This document shows, in pieces, positions 31,696 through 38,649 of a stretch of 38,649 nucleotides of DNA (positions are counted from its first letter, which is position 1; every line of letters starts with the position of its first letter). Both the position numbers and the translations under genes were made by a program. The DNA comes from Thermoleophilaceae bacterium (GTDB lineage: Bacteria; Actinomycetota; Thermoleophilia; Solirubrobacterales; Thermoleophilaceae). Where the stretch lies: contig JAFGJG010000078.1 in the NCBI GenBank assembly GCA_016929195.1, positions 1 through 38,649 on the forward strand, written 5' to 3'. The notes beneath the pieces were generated by a model. The model made no database searches. It saw only the letters and a program-made list of their open reading frames with translations, and was not told the origin of the DNA.

Positions 31696-32891
31696 TCCTC
31701 CTTGGCGGCGAGGATCCGGCCGACCGCCTCGTCGAGCCGAGCGCGCGGGATGCGTCCGCTGCGGGCGGCGCCCAGCACGGCGTCGTAGGCGGCCCGCTCG
31801 TCCTCCAGCGGGCCCGAGATCCAGAGCATGTCCGCGCCCGCCCGGACAGCCTCGACCGCGGCCCCGGGCACCGGCGCGGCGATCTCGACCGCCGGCTGCG
31901 CGAGGTCGTCGGTGAGCGCGACGCCCTCGTAGCCGAGCTCGCCGCGCAGCAGGTCCGTGAGCACCTCTTTCGAGAGCGATGCGGGCGCCGTGAAGTCGTT
32001 CATCGGGTAGAGCGCGTGGCTCACGATCATGGCCGGGGCGCCGTCCTCGATCGCCGCGCGGAAGGGCAGCAGGTCGCGCTGCCGCAGCTCCGGCAGGTCG
32101 AGGCCCACGCTGGCGGGCCCGCTGTCGGTCGACTGGTCCGCGGAGCCGAGCCCCGGGAAGTGCGAGACCGCGGTCAGCAGGCCCGCCTCGCCGTAGGCCC
32201 GGATCTCGGCGTCGGCGAACGCCGCCACCTCGGCGGGGTCGTCGGAGTAGGCGAGGTCGCCGAGCGCGGAGCCCCCTTCGGGGCTGACGTCCAGTGCCGG
32301 GCCGAGCACGCCCGTCACGCCGAGGCCGGTCAGCGCGGACGCCGACTCGCCCGCCTCCGTGGCGGCCTGGCCGGCCGACCCGAGGTCGGCCGGGGCCGTC
32401 GCCGGCGGCAGGTCCGGGAACGAGTTCAGCTCCCCGCCCGGCTGGCTGACCATGACGAACGGCCGGACGTGGCCGACCTCGTCGGCGATCACCCGGGTCT
32501 CGCCCGCCATCTGCCCGAGCATGTCCGAGCCCACGTAGTTGTCGGGCCCGATCACGATGCCGCCCAGGTCCTGGCCGCGCAGGCGCTCGAACACCTCGGC
32601 GGTCAGGTCCGTGCCCTCGAAGCCCACGAGGAAGAGCTGGGCGACCTTGCGCTCGACCGACAGCGTCCTGGCGGCGGCCACGGCGTCGCCCGGCACGGGC
32701 GGCGGCCTGCGGGGCCGGCGCGCCCGCGCGGGGGCCGGGACCACGGCGGCCAGGAACGAGCGGCCGGGGCGCAGGGCGTCGGCCTCATCGGGATCGTCGT
32801 CCTGGCTTGCCCCGAGGACGACGCCCACGGCCGCCGCGGCGGCCGCGACGCAGGCCAGCAGCGCAATCAGCAGACGGCGTCCACGGGACAC
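31677..32891 (-). CDS. Glycoside hydrolase family 3-like protein with eroded active site
   Basis: A 404-residue exported protein: signal anchor (residues 5-28), Pro/Arg-rich linker to about 70, then one GH3 (alpha/beta)8 domain of the NagZ branch. Fold marks are VERKVAQLFLVGFEG, GGIVIGPDNY, LGVTGVLGPALDVSP, and YEGVALTDDLAQPAV, so the nucleophile Asp is kept. However, DQEGG is SQPGG (149-153), KHFPGHG is SHFPGLG (243-249), and the DSH acid/base dyad is DSG (256-258). NagZ enzymes remove N-acetylglucosamine from muropeptides; this one lacks most substrate and acid/base residues and may be a binding protein. The GTG start at 32891 follows TAAGTT by six bases and lies 15 bases after the propeller gene. 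Confidence 0.87.
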   Translation of the reverse strand: MSRGRRLLIALLACVAAAAAAVGVVLGASQDDDPDEADALRPGRSFLAAVVPAPARARRPRRPPPVPGDAVAAARTLSVERKVAQLFLVGFEGTDLTAEVFERLRGQDLGGIVIGPDNYVGSDMLGQMAGETRVIADEVGHVRPFVMVSQPGGELNSFPDLPPATAPADLGSAGQAATEAGESASALTGLGVTGVLGPALDVSPEGGSALGDLAYSDDPAEVAAFADAEIRAYGEAGLLTAVSHFPGLGSADQSTDSGPASVGLDLPELRQRDLLPFRAAIEDGAPAMIVSHALYPMNDFTAPASLSKEVLTDLLRGELGYEGVALTDDLAQPAVEIAAPVPGAAVEAVRAGADMLWISGPLEDERAAYDAVLGAARSGRIPRARLDEAVGRILAAKEDYGLLG

Positions 32892-32906
32892 CCGCCGAAC
32901 TTAGCT

Positions 32907-34721
32907 TCAGCGCTTGACGACGCGGAAGCCGAGCCGCCTGGCGCTCGAGCGGTTGCCCGCGCCGTCGACGGCGCGCAGCGTCGCGCGGTACCTGCCCGCC
33001 TTGAGCGCCCTGCGGCCGATGCGGCCGCTGAAGGCGGTCGAGTCGCGGCCCGGGCCCTCGCCCGAGCGGGAGAGCGTGCCCACGCTCTTGTAGCGGGTGC
33101 ACCTGCGGTTCCCCGCACGCTTCCTGCTCGGCGGGCGGCACGGCCCGGAGCGCTTGCGGGCGCGCCGGCCCGGCAGCGCGCGCTCGATCTTGATCCAGAC
33201 CGTGGACCGCTCGCTGAGCGTGTAGCGGAACGTCGTGCCGGCCTTGGCCGCGGCGCTGATCGGGGTGCGCTTCCTGCCGACCTTGAAGCGCCGGCGGCTC
33301 ATGCCGACCCGCGAGACGCGCGGCTTCGTCGTGTCGTTCCCGCCGCCGCCGTTGCCGCCCGCGGCCGGCGGCGCGCCGATGTCCCGTGTGAAGACGTTGC
33401 TGTAGGTGTTGTTGTCGTCGTCGCTCAGCACGTCGGCGTCGGACTCGAACCCCACGAACGCTCCGTTTGCGGAGATGGCGGGCGCGAACGACGCGTCGTC
33501 CGCGGCGGGACCACCGGCCCCGCTCCCGCGGCTCACGAACGTCGTGGTCGCCGACACGAGGTCGCGGACGAAGACGTTGGAGTGCGCGTTGTTGTCCTCG
33601 GTGCTGATGCTGTTCGCGGTCGTGCGGAACGCGACGCGCCTGCCGTCGTCGGAGATCGTCACGGAGTACGAGCTTGCGTCGGACGCCACGCCGTCCGGCC
33701 CGTTCGCACGGCTGGCGAAGACGGTCGTGTTGGCCGACAGGTCGCGGACGAAGACGTTGGTGTACGTGTTGTCGTCCTCGGCCGAGAGGTTGTCGCCCGC
33801 GGACCGGAAGACGACCCTGCCTCCGTTCGTGGGGTCGGGATCCGAGGAGTCGCCGTCCACGGCGGCACCGGCCGTCGTCCGGCTGACGAGCGTCAGGTCG
33901 TTCGTGTCCAGGTTCCGCACGAAGGCGTTGAAGTAGGTGTTGTTGTCGTCGGCGCTGAGGTTGTCCGCGTCCGACTCGAAGCCGACCTTCCGGCCGTCCG
34001 GGGAGATCGAGGCGTCATAGGACTGGCCGTCCGCGCCGGTGCCGGTCGCGCCCGCCCCCCGGCTCACGAGCGTGGTCGTGTTCTCCTGAAGGTCGCGGAC
34101 GAAGATGTTGTAGTACGTGTTGTTGTCGTCGGGGCTGAGGTTGTCCGCGATGCTCTCGAACGCCACGTAGCGGCCGTCGGCAGAGATGCTCGCGTCGTAG
34201 GAGTTGTCGTCGCCTCCCGTCCCCGCGGCGCCCGTCGCCCGGCTGACGAGCGTGGTCGTGTTCTCCTGAAGGTCGCGGACGAAGACGTTCACGTAGGTGT
34301 TGTTGTCCTCCGCGCTCAGGTTGTCGGCACCCGACTCGAACGCCACGTAGCGGCCGTCGGCGGATATCGACGGCAGGTAGGAGTTCGTCGTTCCTCCGGC
34401 GCCCGCTGGCCCGGTGGCCCTGCTGACCAGCGTCAGCACGCCGGTCTGGAGATCGCGCCGGAAGATGTCGGAGACGTTGTCCACGTCCTCGCCGCTGAGG
34501 TTGTTGGCGACCGACTCGAACGCGACGTAGCGCCCGTCGGCCGACACGCTGGCGTCATATGAGTTGCCGTCCGCGCCCGCTCCGTTGGGGCCGCTGACCC
34601 GGCTGACGAGCGTCGTGTCGTCCTTCGCCGCCCACGCGACGGCCGCGACGAGGCCTGCGAGCAGCACGCCCGCCGCCAGTGCGGCGAGCCGGGCAGTCCT
34701 CCGCGGGCCAGCAGCGGACAT
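32907..34721 (-). CDS. Secreted seven-repeat beta-propeller protein (TolB/WD40-like)
   Basis: A 604-residue exported protein. Residues 1-33 are a signal sequence or anchor. Residues 36-448 are seven tandem repeats, six of 60 residues and one (the fifth) of 57, each of the form TLVSR ... [17 protein letters not shown] ... ADNLSxEDNNTYxNVFVRDL (split for length), as in TolB/WD40-like beta-propellers, so a seven-bladed disc is likely. After a Gly-rich linker, residues about 470-604 are very basic, with an Ig-like fold and four Cys in a short stretch (GPCRPP ... RRCTRY), a tail common on secreted proteins of Thermoleophilia. It is probably a surface or cell-wall binding protein; the ligand is unknown. 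Its start has a clear leaderless-type promoter. Confidence 0.88.
   Translation of the reverse strand: MSAAGPRRTARLAALAAGVLLAGLVAAVAWAAKDDTTLVSRVSGPNGAGADGNSYDASVSADGRYVAFESVANNLSGEDVDNVSDIFRRDLQTGVLTLVSRATGPAGAGGTTNSYLPSISADGRYVAFESGADNLSAEDNNTYVNVFVRDLQENTTTLVSRATGAAGTGGDDNSYDASISADGRYVAFESIADNLSPDDNNTYYNIFVRDLQENTTTLVSRGAGATGTGADGQSYDASISPDGRKVGFESDADNLSADDNNTYFNAFVRNLDTNDLTLVSRTTAGAAVDGDSSDPDPTNGGRVVFRSAGDNLSAEDDNTYTNVFVRDLSANTTVFASRANGPDGVASDASSYSVTISDDGRRVAFRTTANSISTEDNNAHSNVFVRDLVSATTTFVSRGSGAGGPAADDASFAPAISANGAFVGFESDADVLSDDDNNTYSNVFTRDIGAPPAAGGNGGGGNDTTKPRVSRVGMSRRRFKVGRKRTPISAAAKAGTTFRYTLSERSTVWIKIERALPGRRARKRSGPCRPPSRKRAGNRRCTRYKSVGTLSRSGEGPGRDSTAFSGRIGRRALKAGRYRATLRAVDGAGNRSSARRLGFRVVKR
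33378..34616 (-). repeat. Seven tandem ~180-bp coding repeats
   Basis: Repeats of 180 bases (171 in the fifth) coding the propeller blades. Adjacent copies 2, 3 and 4 share long identical stretches, such as the segment coding for [16 protein letters not shown], showing fairly recent duplication or gene conversion between blades. Confidence 0.88.
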
Positions 34722-34727
34722 GGGCGC

Positions 34728-34757
34728 AAGCTACCGGCTCCCGTGGGCAGGAAGCAA
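34728..34757 (-). promoter_or_regulatory. Promoter of the propeller gene, leaderless type
   Basis: On the minus strand TTGCTT (34752-34757), an 18-base spacer and TAGCTT (34728-34733), then six bases to the ATG at 34721. On the plus strand of the same gap TATCTT (34778-34783) lies nine bases before the aspartokinase ATG, so the 71-base gap serves both genes with very short or no leaders. Confidence 0.5.
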
Positions 34758-34792
34758 GTTGCCGAAACGTCCAGGGCTATCTTGTGCTGTCC

Positions 34793-36097
34793 ATGTCCAT
34801 TGCGGGAGCACAGACCGTGGTCATGAAGTTCGGCGGCACCTCGGTGGCCGACGCCGAGCGCATCAAGAACGCCGCCCGGCGGATCGTCCAGCGCGCGGAG
34901 GAGGGCGGGCGCGTCGTCGCCGTGCTCTCCGCGCGCGGGAAGCACACCGACGAGCTGATCGCCGCGGCGCACGAGGTCTCGCCCCGCCCGCATCCGCGCG
35001 AGATGGACATGCTGCTGTCGACCGGGGAGCGCGTGTCCTGCGCGCTCGCCGCGATGGCCATCAACGATCTGGGCCACGAGGCCATTTCGCTGACGGGGTC
35101 CCAGGCCGGGATCGTCACGGACACCTCGCACACGAAGGCGCGCATCCTGGAGGTCAAGGCGCACCGCGTCCACGCCGCGCTCGACGAGGGCCGGATCGTG
35201 CTCGTCGCGGGATTCCAGGGCGTGTCGCACGACTCGCTCGACGTGACCACGCTCGGCCGCGGCGGCTCCGACACGACCGCCGTCGCCCTGGCGGGGGCCC
35301 TCGGGGCGGAGGTCTGCGAGATCTTCACCGACGTGGCCGGCGTGTTCAGCGCCGACCCGCGGCTCGTGCCGACCGCGCGCAAGCTGCCGGTGGTCACCTT
35401 CGAGGAGATGCTCGAGATGTCGGCCTCGGGTGCCGGGGTGCTCCAGCTCCGCTCCGTCGAGTACGCCCGCAACTACGGCATCACGATCCACTGCCGTTCG
35501 AGCTTCGACGATGGACCCGGTACCGTCGTCCAGGACGAAGAGCAGACCATGGAGCGACCACTCGTCACAGCCGTCACCCACTCCACCTCGGAGGCGCGCA
35601 TCACGCTGACCGGGCTCCCGGACAGGCCGGGCGTGGCCGGGCGCGTGCTCAGCGCCCTGGCGGAGGCCGGGGTGAACGTGGACATGATCATCCAGAACGA
35701 GCCGCTCAGCGAGGGGCACCTCGCGGACATGTCCGTGACCGTGCCGCGCGACGACCTCGTGGTCGCCGGCGAGGCGCTCTCGGCGATCAAGGGCGAGCTG
35801 GGCTTCGGCGAGGTCCTCTCTGACGACCGGATGGGGAAGGTGTCGCTCGTGGGGGCCGGGATGAAGAGCCACCCGGGCGTCGCGGCCACCGCGCTCACCG
35901 TCCTGGGCGAGGCCGGCGTGAACATCGAGATGATCTCGACCTCTCCGATCAAGATCTCGTGCGTGGTGCGAGAGAAGGACGTGGAGACCGCCGTCCGGCA
36001 GCTGCACACGGCCTTCGACCTGGGGCGTGAGGCGGTGCTCCCCGAGGACGTGGCCGGGGTGCACCGCCCGAAGGTCCGTGAGGAGGCCGCGTCGTGA
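34793..36097 (+). CDS. lysC: Aspartate kinase (aspartokinase)
   Basis: A 434-residue aspartokinase, which phosphorylates aspartate in the first step towards lysine, threonine, methionine and diaminopimelate. [15 protein letters not shown] is the N-terminal substrate loop, [14 protein letters not shown] the nucleotide-binding region, and [18 protein letters not shown]-like residues follow. The C-terminal part holds two ACT domains ([17 protein letters not shown] and [19 protein letters not shown]) for feedback control by lysine or threonine. An internal ATG at 35549 (residue 253) precedes the ACT part exactly where the Corynebacterium beta subunit starts. I chose the ATG at 34793, nine bases after TATCTT. 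Its stop overlaps the asd start as GTGA. Confidence 0.95.
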   Translation: MSIAGAQTVVMKFGGTSVADAERIKNAARRIVQRAEEGGRVVAVLSARGKHTDELIAAAHEVSPRPHPREMDMLLSTGERVSCALAAMAINDLGHEAISLTGSQAGIVTDTSHTKARILEVKAHRVHAALDEGRIVLVAGFQGVSHDSLDVTTLGRGGSDTTAVALAGALGAEVCEIFTDVAGVFSADPRLVPTARKLPVVTFEEMLEMSASGAGVLQLRSVEYARNYGITIHCRSSFDDGPGTVVQDEEQTMERPLVTAVTHSTSEARITLTGLPDRPGVAGRVLSALAEAGVNVDMIIQNEPLSEGHLADMSVTVPRDDLVVAGEALSAIKGELGFGEVLSDDRMGKVSLVGAGMKSHPGVAATALTVLGEAGVNIEMISTSPIKISCVVREKDVETAVRQLHTAFDLGREAVLPEDVAGVHRPKVREEAAS

Positions 36098-37122
36098 GGG
36101 TCGCCGTGGTGGGCGCCACCGGCGCCGTGGGATCGACCATGCTCGGCGTCATGCGGGAGCGCTCGTTCCCCGCGACCGAGATCGTCCCGTTCGCCTCCGA
36201 GCGCTCGGCCGGCCGCCGGATCGACTACGGCGACGAGCGCCTCGAGGTGCGTGCGCTGAGCGACGAGGCGATCCAGGGCTTCGACCTCGCCCTCTTCTCC
36301 GCCGGGTCCGGCATCAGCGAGGACTGGGGGCGGCGCTTCGCCGACGCCGGCGCGGTGGTCGTCGACAACTCGTCCTTCTGGCGGATGCACGAGGACGTGC
36401 CGCTGGTCGTGGCCGAGGTCAACCCCGAGGCGCTCGAATCGCACCGCGGGATCGTGGCCAACCCCAACTGCACGACCATGCAGACGGTCGTGGCGCTCAA
36501 GCCGATCCTCGACGCCGCCGGGATCGAGCGCGTGGTGGCATCGACCTACCAGGCGGTCTCCGGCACCGGCCAGCGCGCCGTCGAGGAGCTGCACGACCAG
36601 GCGCGCGCCACGCTGGAGGCGAAGGACATCCCCGCGCCGAGCGTCTACCCGCACCAGATCGCCTTCAACGTGCTGCCGCAGGTCGAGAAGTTCCAGGACG
36701 GCGACGACTACACGACCGAGGAGCGGAAGGTGATGCGCGAGACGCGCAAGATCCTCGGCCGCGACGACATCGGCGTCTCGGCCACCTGCGCGCGCGTCCC
36801 GGTCTACACCGGGCACTCCGTGTCCGCGAACGTCCAGACGCGCGAGCCGCTCTCGCCCGAGGAGTGCCGCGCGCTGCTGGCCACGGCGCCGGGGGTGAGG
36901 GTGGTGGACGACCCGGCGAACGGGCTCTACCCGCTCCCGCTGGACGCCGCCGGCCGCGACGACGTGCTCGTGGGGCGCATCCGCCGCGACCCGTCGCACG
37001 AGCGCTGCCTCAACCTCTGGATCGTCGGGGACAACCTCCGCAAGGGCGCGGCGACGAACGCCGTGCAGGTGGCGGAGCTCCTGCGCGTGCGGAACCTCCT
37101 GGGCGCCGCGCGCGCCGCGTAG
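36094..37122 (+). CDS. asd: Aspartate-semialdehyde dehydrogenase
   Basis: A 342-residue enzyme that reduces aspartyl phosphate to aspartate semialdehyde with NADPH, the second step of the aspartate pathway. The Rossmann start is [29 protein letters not shown] is the conserved NADP-loop, the nucleophile Cys is in NPNCTTMQ, and [17 protein letters not shown] together with the [20 protein letters not shown] region (split for length) form the substrate pocket, including the catalytic His in GHS. The GTG start at 36094 overlaps the aspartokinase stop, with GAGGAGG upstream as ribosome site. The pair forms a classical ask-asd operon. It converges with the regulator gene with three bases between stops. 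Confidence 0.96.
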   Translation: MRVAVVGATGAVGSTMLGVMRERSFPATEIVPFASERSAGRRIDYGDERLEVRALSDEAIQGFDLALFSAGSGISEDWGRRFADAGAVVVDNSSFWRMHEDVPLVVAEVNPEALESHRGIVANPNCTTMQTVVALKPILDAAGIERVVASTYQAVSGTGQRAVEELHDQARATLEAKDIPAPSVYPHQIAFNVLPQVEKFQDGDDYTTEERKVMRETRKILGRDDIGVSATCARVPVYTGHSVSANVQTREPLSPEECRALLATAPGVRVVDDPANGLYPLPLDAAGRDDVLVGRIRRDPSHERCLNLWIVGDNLRKGAATNAVQVAELLRVRNLLGAARAA

Positions 37123-37125
37123 GAC

Positions 37126-37764
37126 CTACGTCGGCGCGCCCGTGCGCTGGTCCAGGGTCACGAGGCCCTGGCGCTCGAGGCGCGCCAGCTCGCGCCGTGA
37201 GGCGATGCCGAGCTTGCGGTAGATCTTGCGCGCGTGGGTGCGGACGGTCTCGACGCCGATCGCCAGCCGCGCGGCGATCTCGGCGTTCGTCGCGCCCCCC
37301 TGCAGCTGCTCCAGCACCTCGCTCTCGCGCGGCGTGAGCTGGCCGACTCCGAGGATGCGGACCGGGTCGCCGCCGTGCGCCTCGGTCTCCTCAGGCAGCA
37401 CGTGCAGGCCGCGGGCGGCGAGGTGGATGGCGCTGATCACGTCGCGGGCCTGGGTCTCCTTGGAGAGGCACGCCGTCGCGCCGAACGAGAGCATCTGGTT
37501 GAAGTCCGCGGCGGTCGGCCTGTTCGCGAGCACGACGAGCGCCGTCTGGGGGTAGTCGCGGCTCAGCTCCCAGACCTGGGCGGGCGAATGCAGCGTGCCC
37601 ATGTTGAGGATCGCCACCTGCGGGCGATGCTCCCGGATGGCGTCCTCGAGGTCGTCGACGGAGACGTCCGACTGGATGAGATCAAGGTTCGGGTCCTCGG
37701 CGATGAGGACGCTCAGAGCGAGCGCGACGAGATCCTCGAACCGGGCCGAGACCACGGTTGGCAT
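37126..37764 (-). CDS. LuxR/NarL-type regulator with degenerate receiver domain
   Basis: A 212-residue protein in the NarL response-regulator layout: a receiver-like domain (1 to about 118), a linker, and a GerE/LuxR helix-turn-helix (LTPRESEVLEQLQGGATN, then IAARLAIGVETVRTHARKIY). The receiver lacks the usual chemistry: the phospho-acceptor Asp is Asn54 (AILNMG), the acidic pair near residue 8 is absent (SARFED), and the switch Thr is Ala80, while the Lys (SKE, residue 102) remains. It is therefore likely phosphorylation-independent, controlled by ligand, partner or its own level. No histidine kinase is adjacent. TAGACT lies ten bases before the ATG, and an intrinsic terminator separates it from the gene upstream. 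Confidence 0.9.
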   Translation of the reverse strand: MPTVVSARFEDLVALALSVLIAEDPNLDLIQSDVSVDDLEDAIREHRPQVAILNMGTLHSPAQVWELSRDYPQTALVVLANRPTAADFNQMLSFGATACLSKETQARDVISAIHLAARGLHVLPEETEAHGGDPVRILGVGQLTPRESEVLEQLQGGATNAEIAARLAIGVETVRTHARKIYRKLGIASRRELARLERQGLVTLDQRTGAPT

Positions 37765-37790
37765 CGCGGGCAGCAGTCTAGGAGGGCTTG

Positions 37791-37821
37791 TAAAAGCGGG
37801 CAGGAATCCTGTCCGCTTTTA
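37791..37821 (-). terminator. Rho-independent terminator
   Basis: A near-perfect inverted repeat: AAAAGCGGGCAGGA (37792-37805) with TCCTGTCCGCTTTT (37807-37820), one G.T pair, plus a flanking T-A pair. Read on the minus strand the stem ends in a run of T, so it terminates the HdrB-like gene before the regulator gene. Confidence 0.85.
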
Positions 37822-37856
37822 GTACCGGATTTCCGGAAAGTGCTGGGTTGACGGGC

Positions 37857-38649
37857 TCAGGCGGCGGCCGCGAGGGCGGAGATCTTGCGCACGACGTCCT
37901 TTGTGGAGACCACGTGCTTGTCCATCCCGAGCTCCTTCGGCTCGAGCCCGAGCGCGAGGCCGACCACCTGCGGGAGGTGGAGCACCGGCACGTCGAGGTC
38001 GCGCTCGACGAACCCGGCGGCGGCCGGCTGCTGCATGTCGAGGTTCAGGTGGCAGAGCGGGCAGGGGGTGACGAGGCAGTCGGCCCCGGCGTCGATGGCG
38101 TCGGCAAGGTGCCGGCCCGCCTGCCGCAGGGACGTGGTCCGGTTCATCGTGATCACCGGGAAGCCGCAGCACTTGCGGGCACCCGCGTAGTCGACCGGCT
38201 CGGCGCCCAGCGCCGTGATCAGCTGCTCCAGGTACTGGTCGCGCTCCGGGTGCTGGTCGAACCCGAGGCGGCGCGTGGGGCGCACGATGTAGCAGCCGTA
38301 GAAGGGCGCCATGCGGAGCCCCTCGAGCGGGCGCTTGACGCGCTCGCGGAGCGCGTCGAACCCGATCTCCTCGGCGAGGATCCAGAGGAAGTTCTTGTTC
38401 CACCAGCCGTCCGACTTCTCGTAGGTGAGCTGCTCCGGCCCCAGGTGGGTGTTCACCTCGGCGCGGTAGGAGGAGCTGGCGTCGAGCCGCTCCTGGCACT
38501 CCGACTGCGCGCCCTGGCAGGTGGAGCAGATGTTCATCATGCCCGCGGCGCCCTCGACCCGCTGAGCCATCGCGAACGTGCGGGCGTTCAGGGTGTCGGC
38601 GAGCTCCTGGTTGTGCTCGGCGATGACGCCGGCGCCGCAGCAGTTGGCG
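37857..38649 (-). CDS. HdrB-like protein with CCG (cysteine-rich) domains, 5' end missing
   Basis: The reading frame continues past the right edge: upstream of the first internal ATG (38570) codons read [19 protein letters not shown], a CCG motif, so the gene starts outside the window. Two cysteine-rich CCG domains are present: the first with NCCGAG and ICSTCQGAQ, the second with FYGCYI, KCCGFPV and [11 protein letters not shown]. These bind the non-cubane [4Fe-4S] clusters of the HdrB type, also found in succinate/fumarate reductase-like and glycolate-oxidase-type complexes. It would pass electrons between quinones or thiols and soluble partners; an iron-sulfur subunit (HdrC- or FrdB-like) is expected just beyond the window. 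The C-terminus has a 60-residue extension. Confidence 0.9.
   Translation of the reverse strand, partial: ANCCGAGVIAEHNQELADTLNARTFAMAQRVEGAAGMMNICSTCQGAQSECQERLDASSSYRAEVNTHLGPEQLTYEKSDGWWNKNFLWILAEEIGFDALRERVKRPLEGLRMAPFYGCYIVRPTRRLGFDQHPERDQYLEQLITALGAEPVDYAGARKCCGFPVITMNRTTSLRQAGRHLADAIDAGADCLVTPCPLCHLNLDMQQPAAAGFVERDLDVPVLHLPQVVGLALGLEPKELGMDKHVVSTKDVVRKISALAAAA

Noticed and set aside
30978-34562. A 1194-codon open frame on the plus strand
   Set aside because: It is a shadow of the molybdopterin, GH3 and propeller genes; its product is Arg/Ala/Gly-rich without any domain, as expected in very GC-rich DNA.
33378-34616. Regular repeats that could suggest a CRISPR array or satellite
   Set aside because: The period is 180 bases, always in frame, and each unit codes a propeller blade; there are no short repeats with unique spacers.

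Overview
The window is gene-dense, very GC-rich bacterial DNA with strong G/C bias at third codon positions, many GTG and TTG starts, many 1-4 base gene overlaps, and several -10-like hexamers only 6-9 bases before start codons. These traits, a secreted protein with an ALGGTGYAA leader and collagen-like repeats, and a long SRP RNA suggest a deep-branching actinobacterium, most likely of the class Thermoleophilia (Solirubrobacterales/Gaiellales type). That placement is an inference from gene style; no 16S rRNA gene is present. It reads as chromosome, with no insertion sequence, phage, plasmid, toxin or CRISPR array.

Layout. 1-5.3 kb: end of a short-chain dehydrogenase, a glutamine amidotransferase with a membrane protein, a YqgE/AlgH protein, an MBOAT acyltransferase with its SGNH-hydrolase partner, and a small unknown gene. 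5.4-11.4 kb: K+/H+ antiporter, asparaginase, and a coupled beta-phosphoglucomutase-like/GH65 phosphorylase pair for disaccharide use. 11.4-16.6 kb: an LtrA-like membrane protein diverging from a tightly coupled four-gene operon (GAF-PP2C-anti-sigma kinase fusion, two STAS proteins, a Baeyer-Villiger-type monooxygenase). 16.4-23.6 kb: CAP-domain protein, GST-like protein, thioesterase, GIY-YIG protein, thioredoxin-fold lipoprotein, a YihY/antiporter pair and an MpaB/Lcp-type oxygenase. 23.7-25.4 kb: tRNA-Val(CAC), RidA, a collagen-like secreted protein and a long SRP RNA. 25.4-29.7 kb: PhoD phosphatase facing away from dnaX-ybaB-recR. 29.7-38.6 kb: molybdopterin oxidoreductase, a GH3-like protein with eroded active site, a seven-repeat beta-propeller protein, aspartokinase plus aspartate-semialdehyde dehydrogenase, an orphan LuxR-type regulator with a degenerate receiver, and an HdrB-like CCG-domain protein running off the end.

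How genes work together. The clearest functional units are the disaccharide phosphorolysis pair, the acyl-transfer pair (MBOAT plus SGNH), the first and second steps of the aspartate amino-acid pathway, the replication/recombination cluster dnaX-ybaB-recR with the SRP RNA nearby, and the partner-switching signalling operon. The last is the best candidate for something little described: a complete phosphatase/kinase/antagonist switch with no sigma factor beside it, whose final cistron is a flavin monooxygenase overlapping the last switch gene by four bases. Several proteins keep a family fold but have lost key residues (DnaX zinc cysteines, GH3 acid/base dyad, response-regulator aspartate, one STAS acceptor site).
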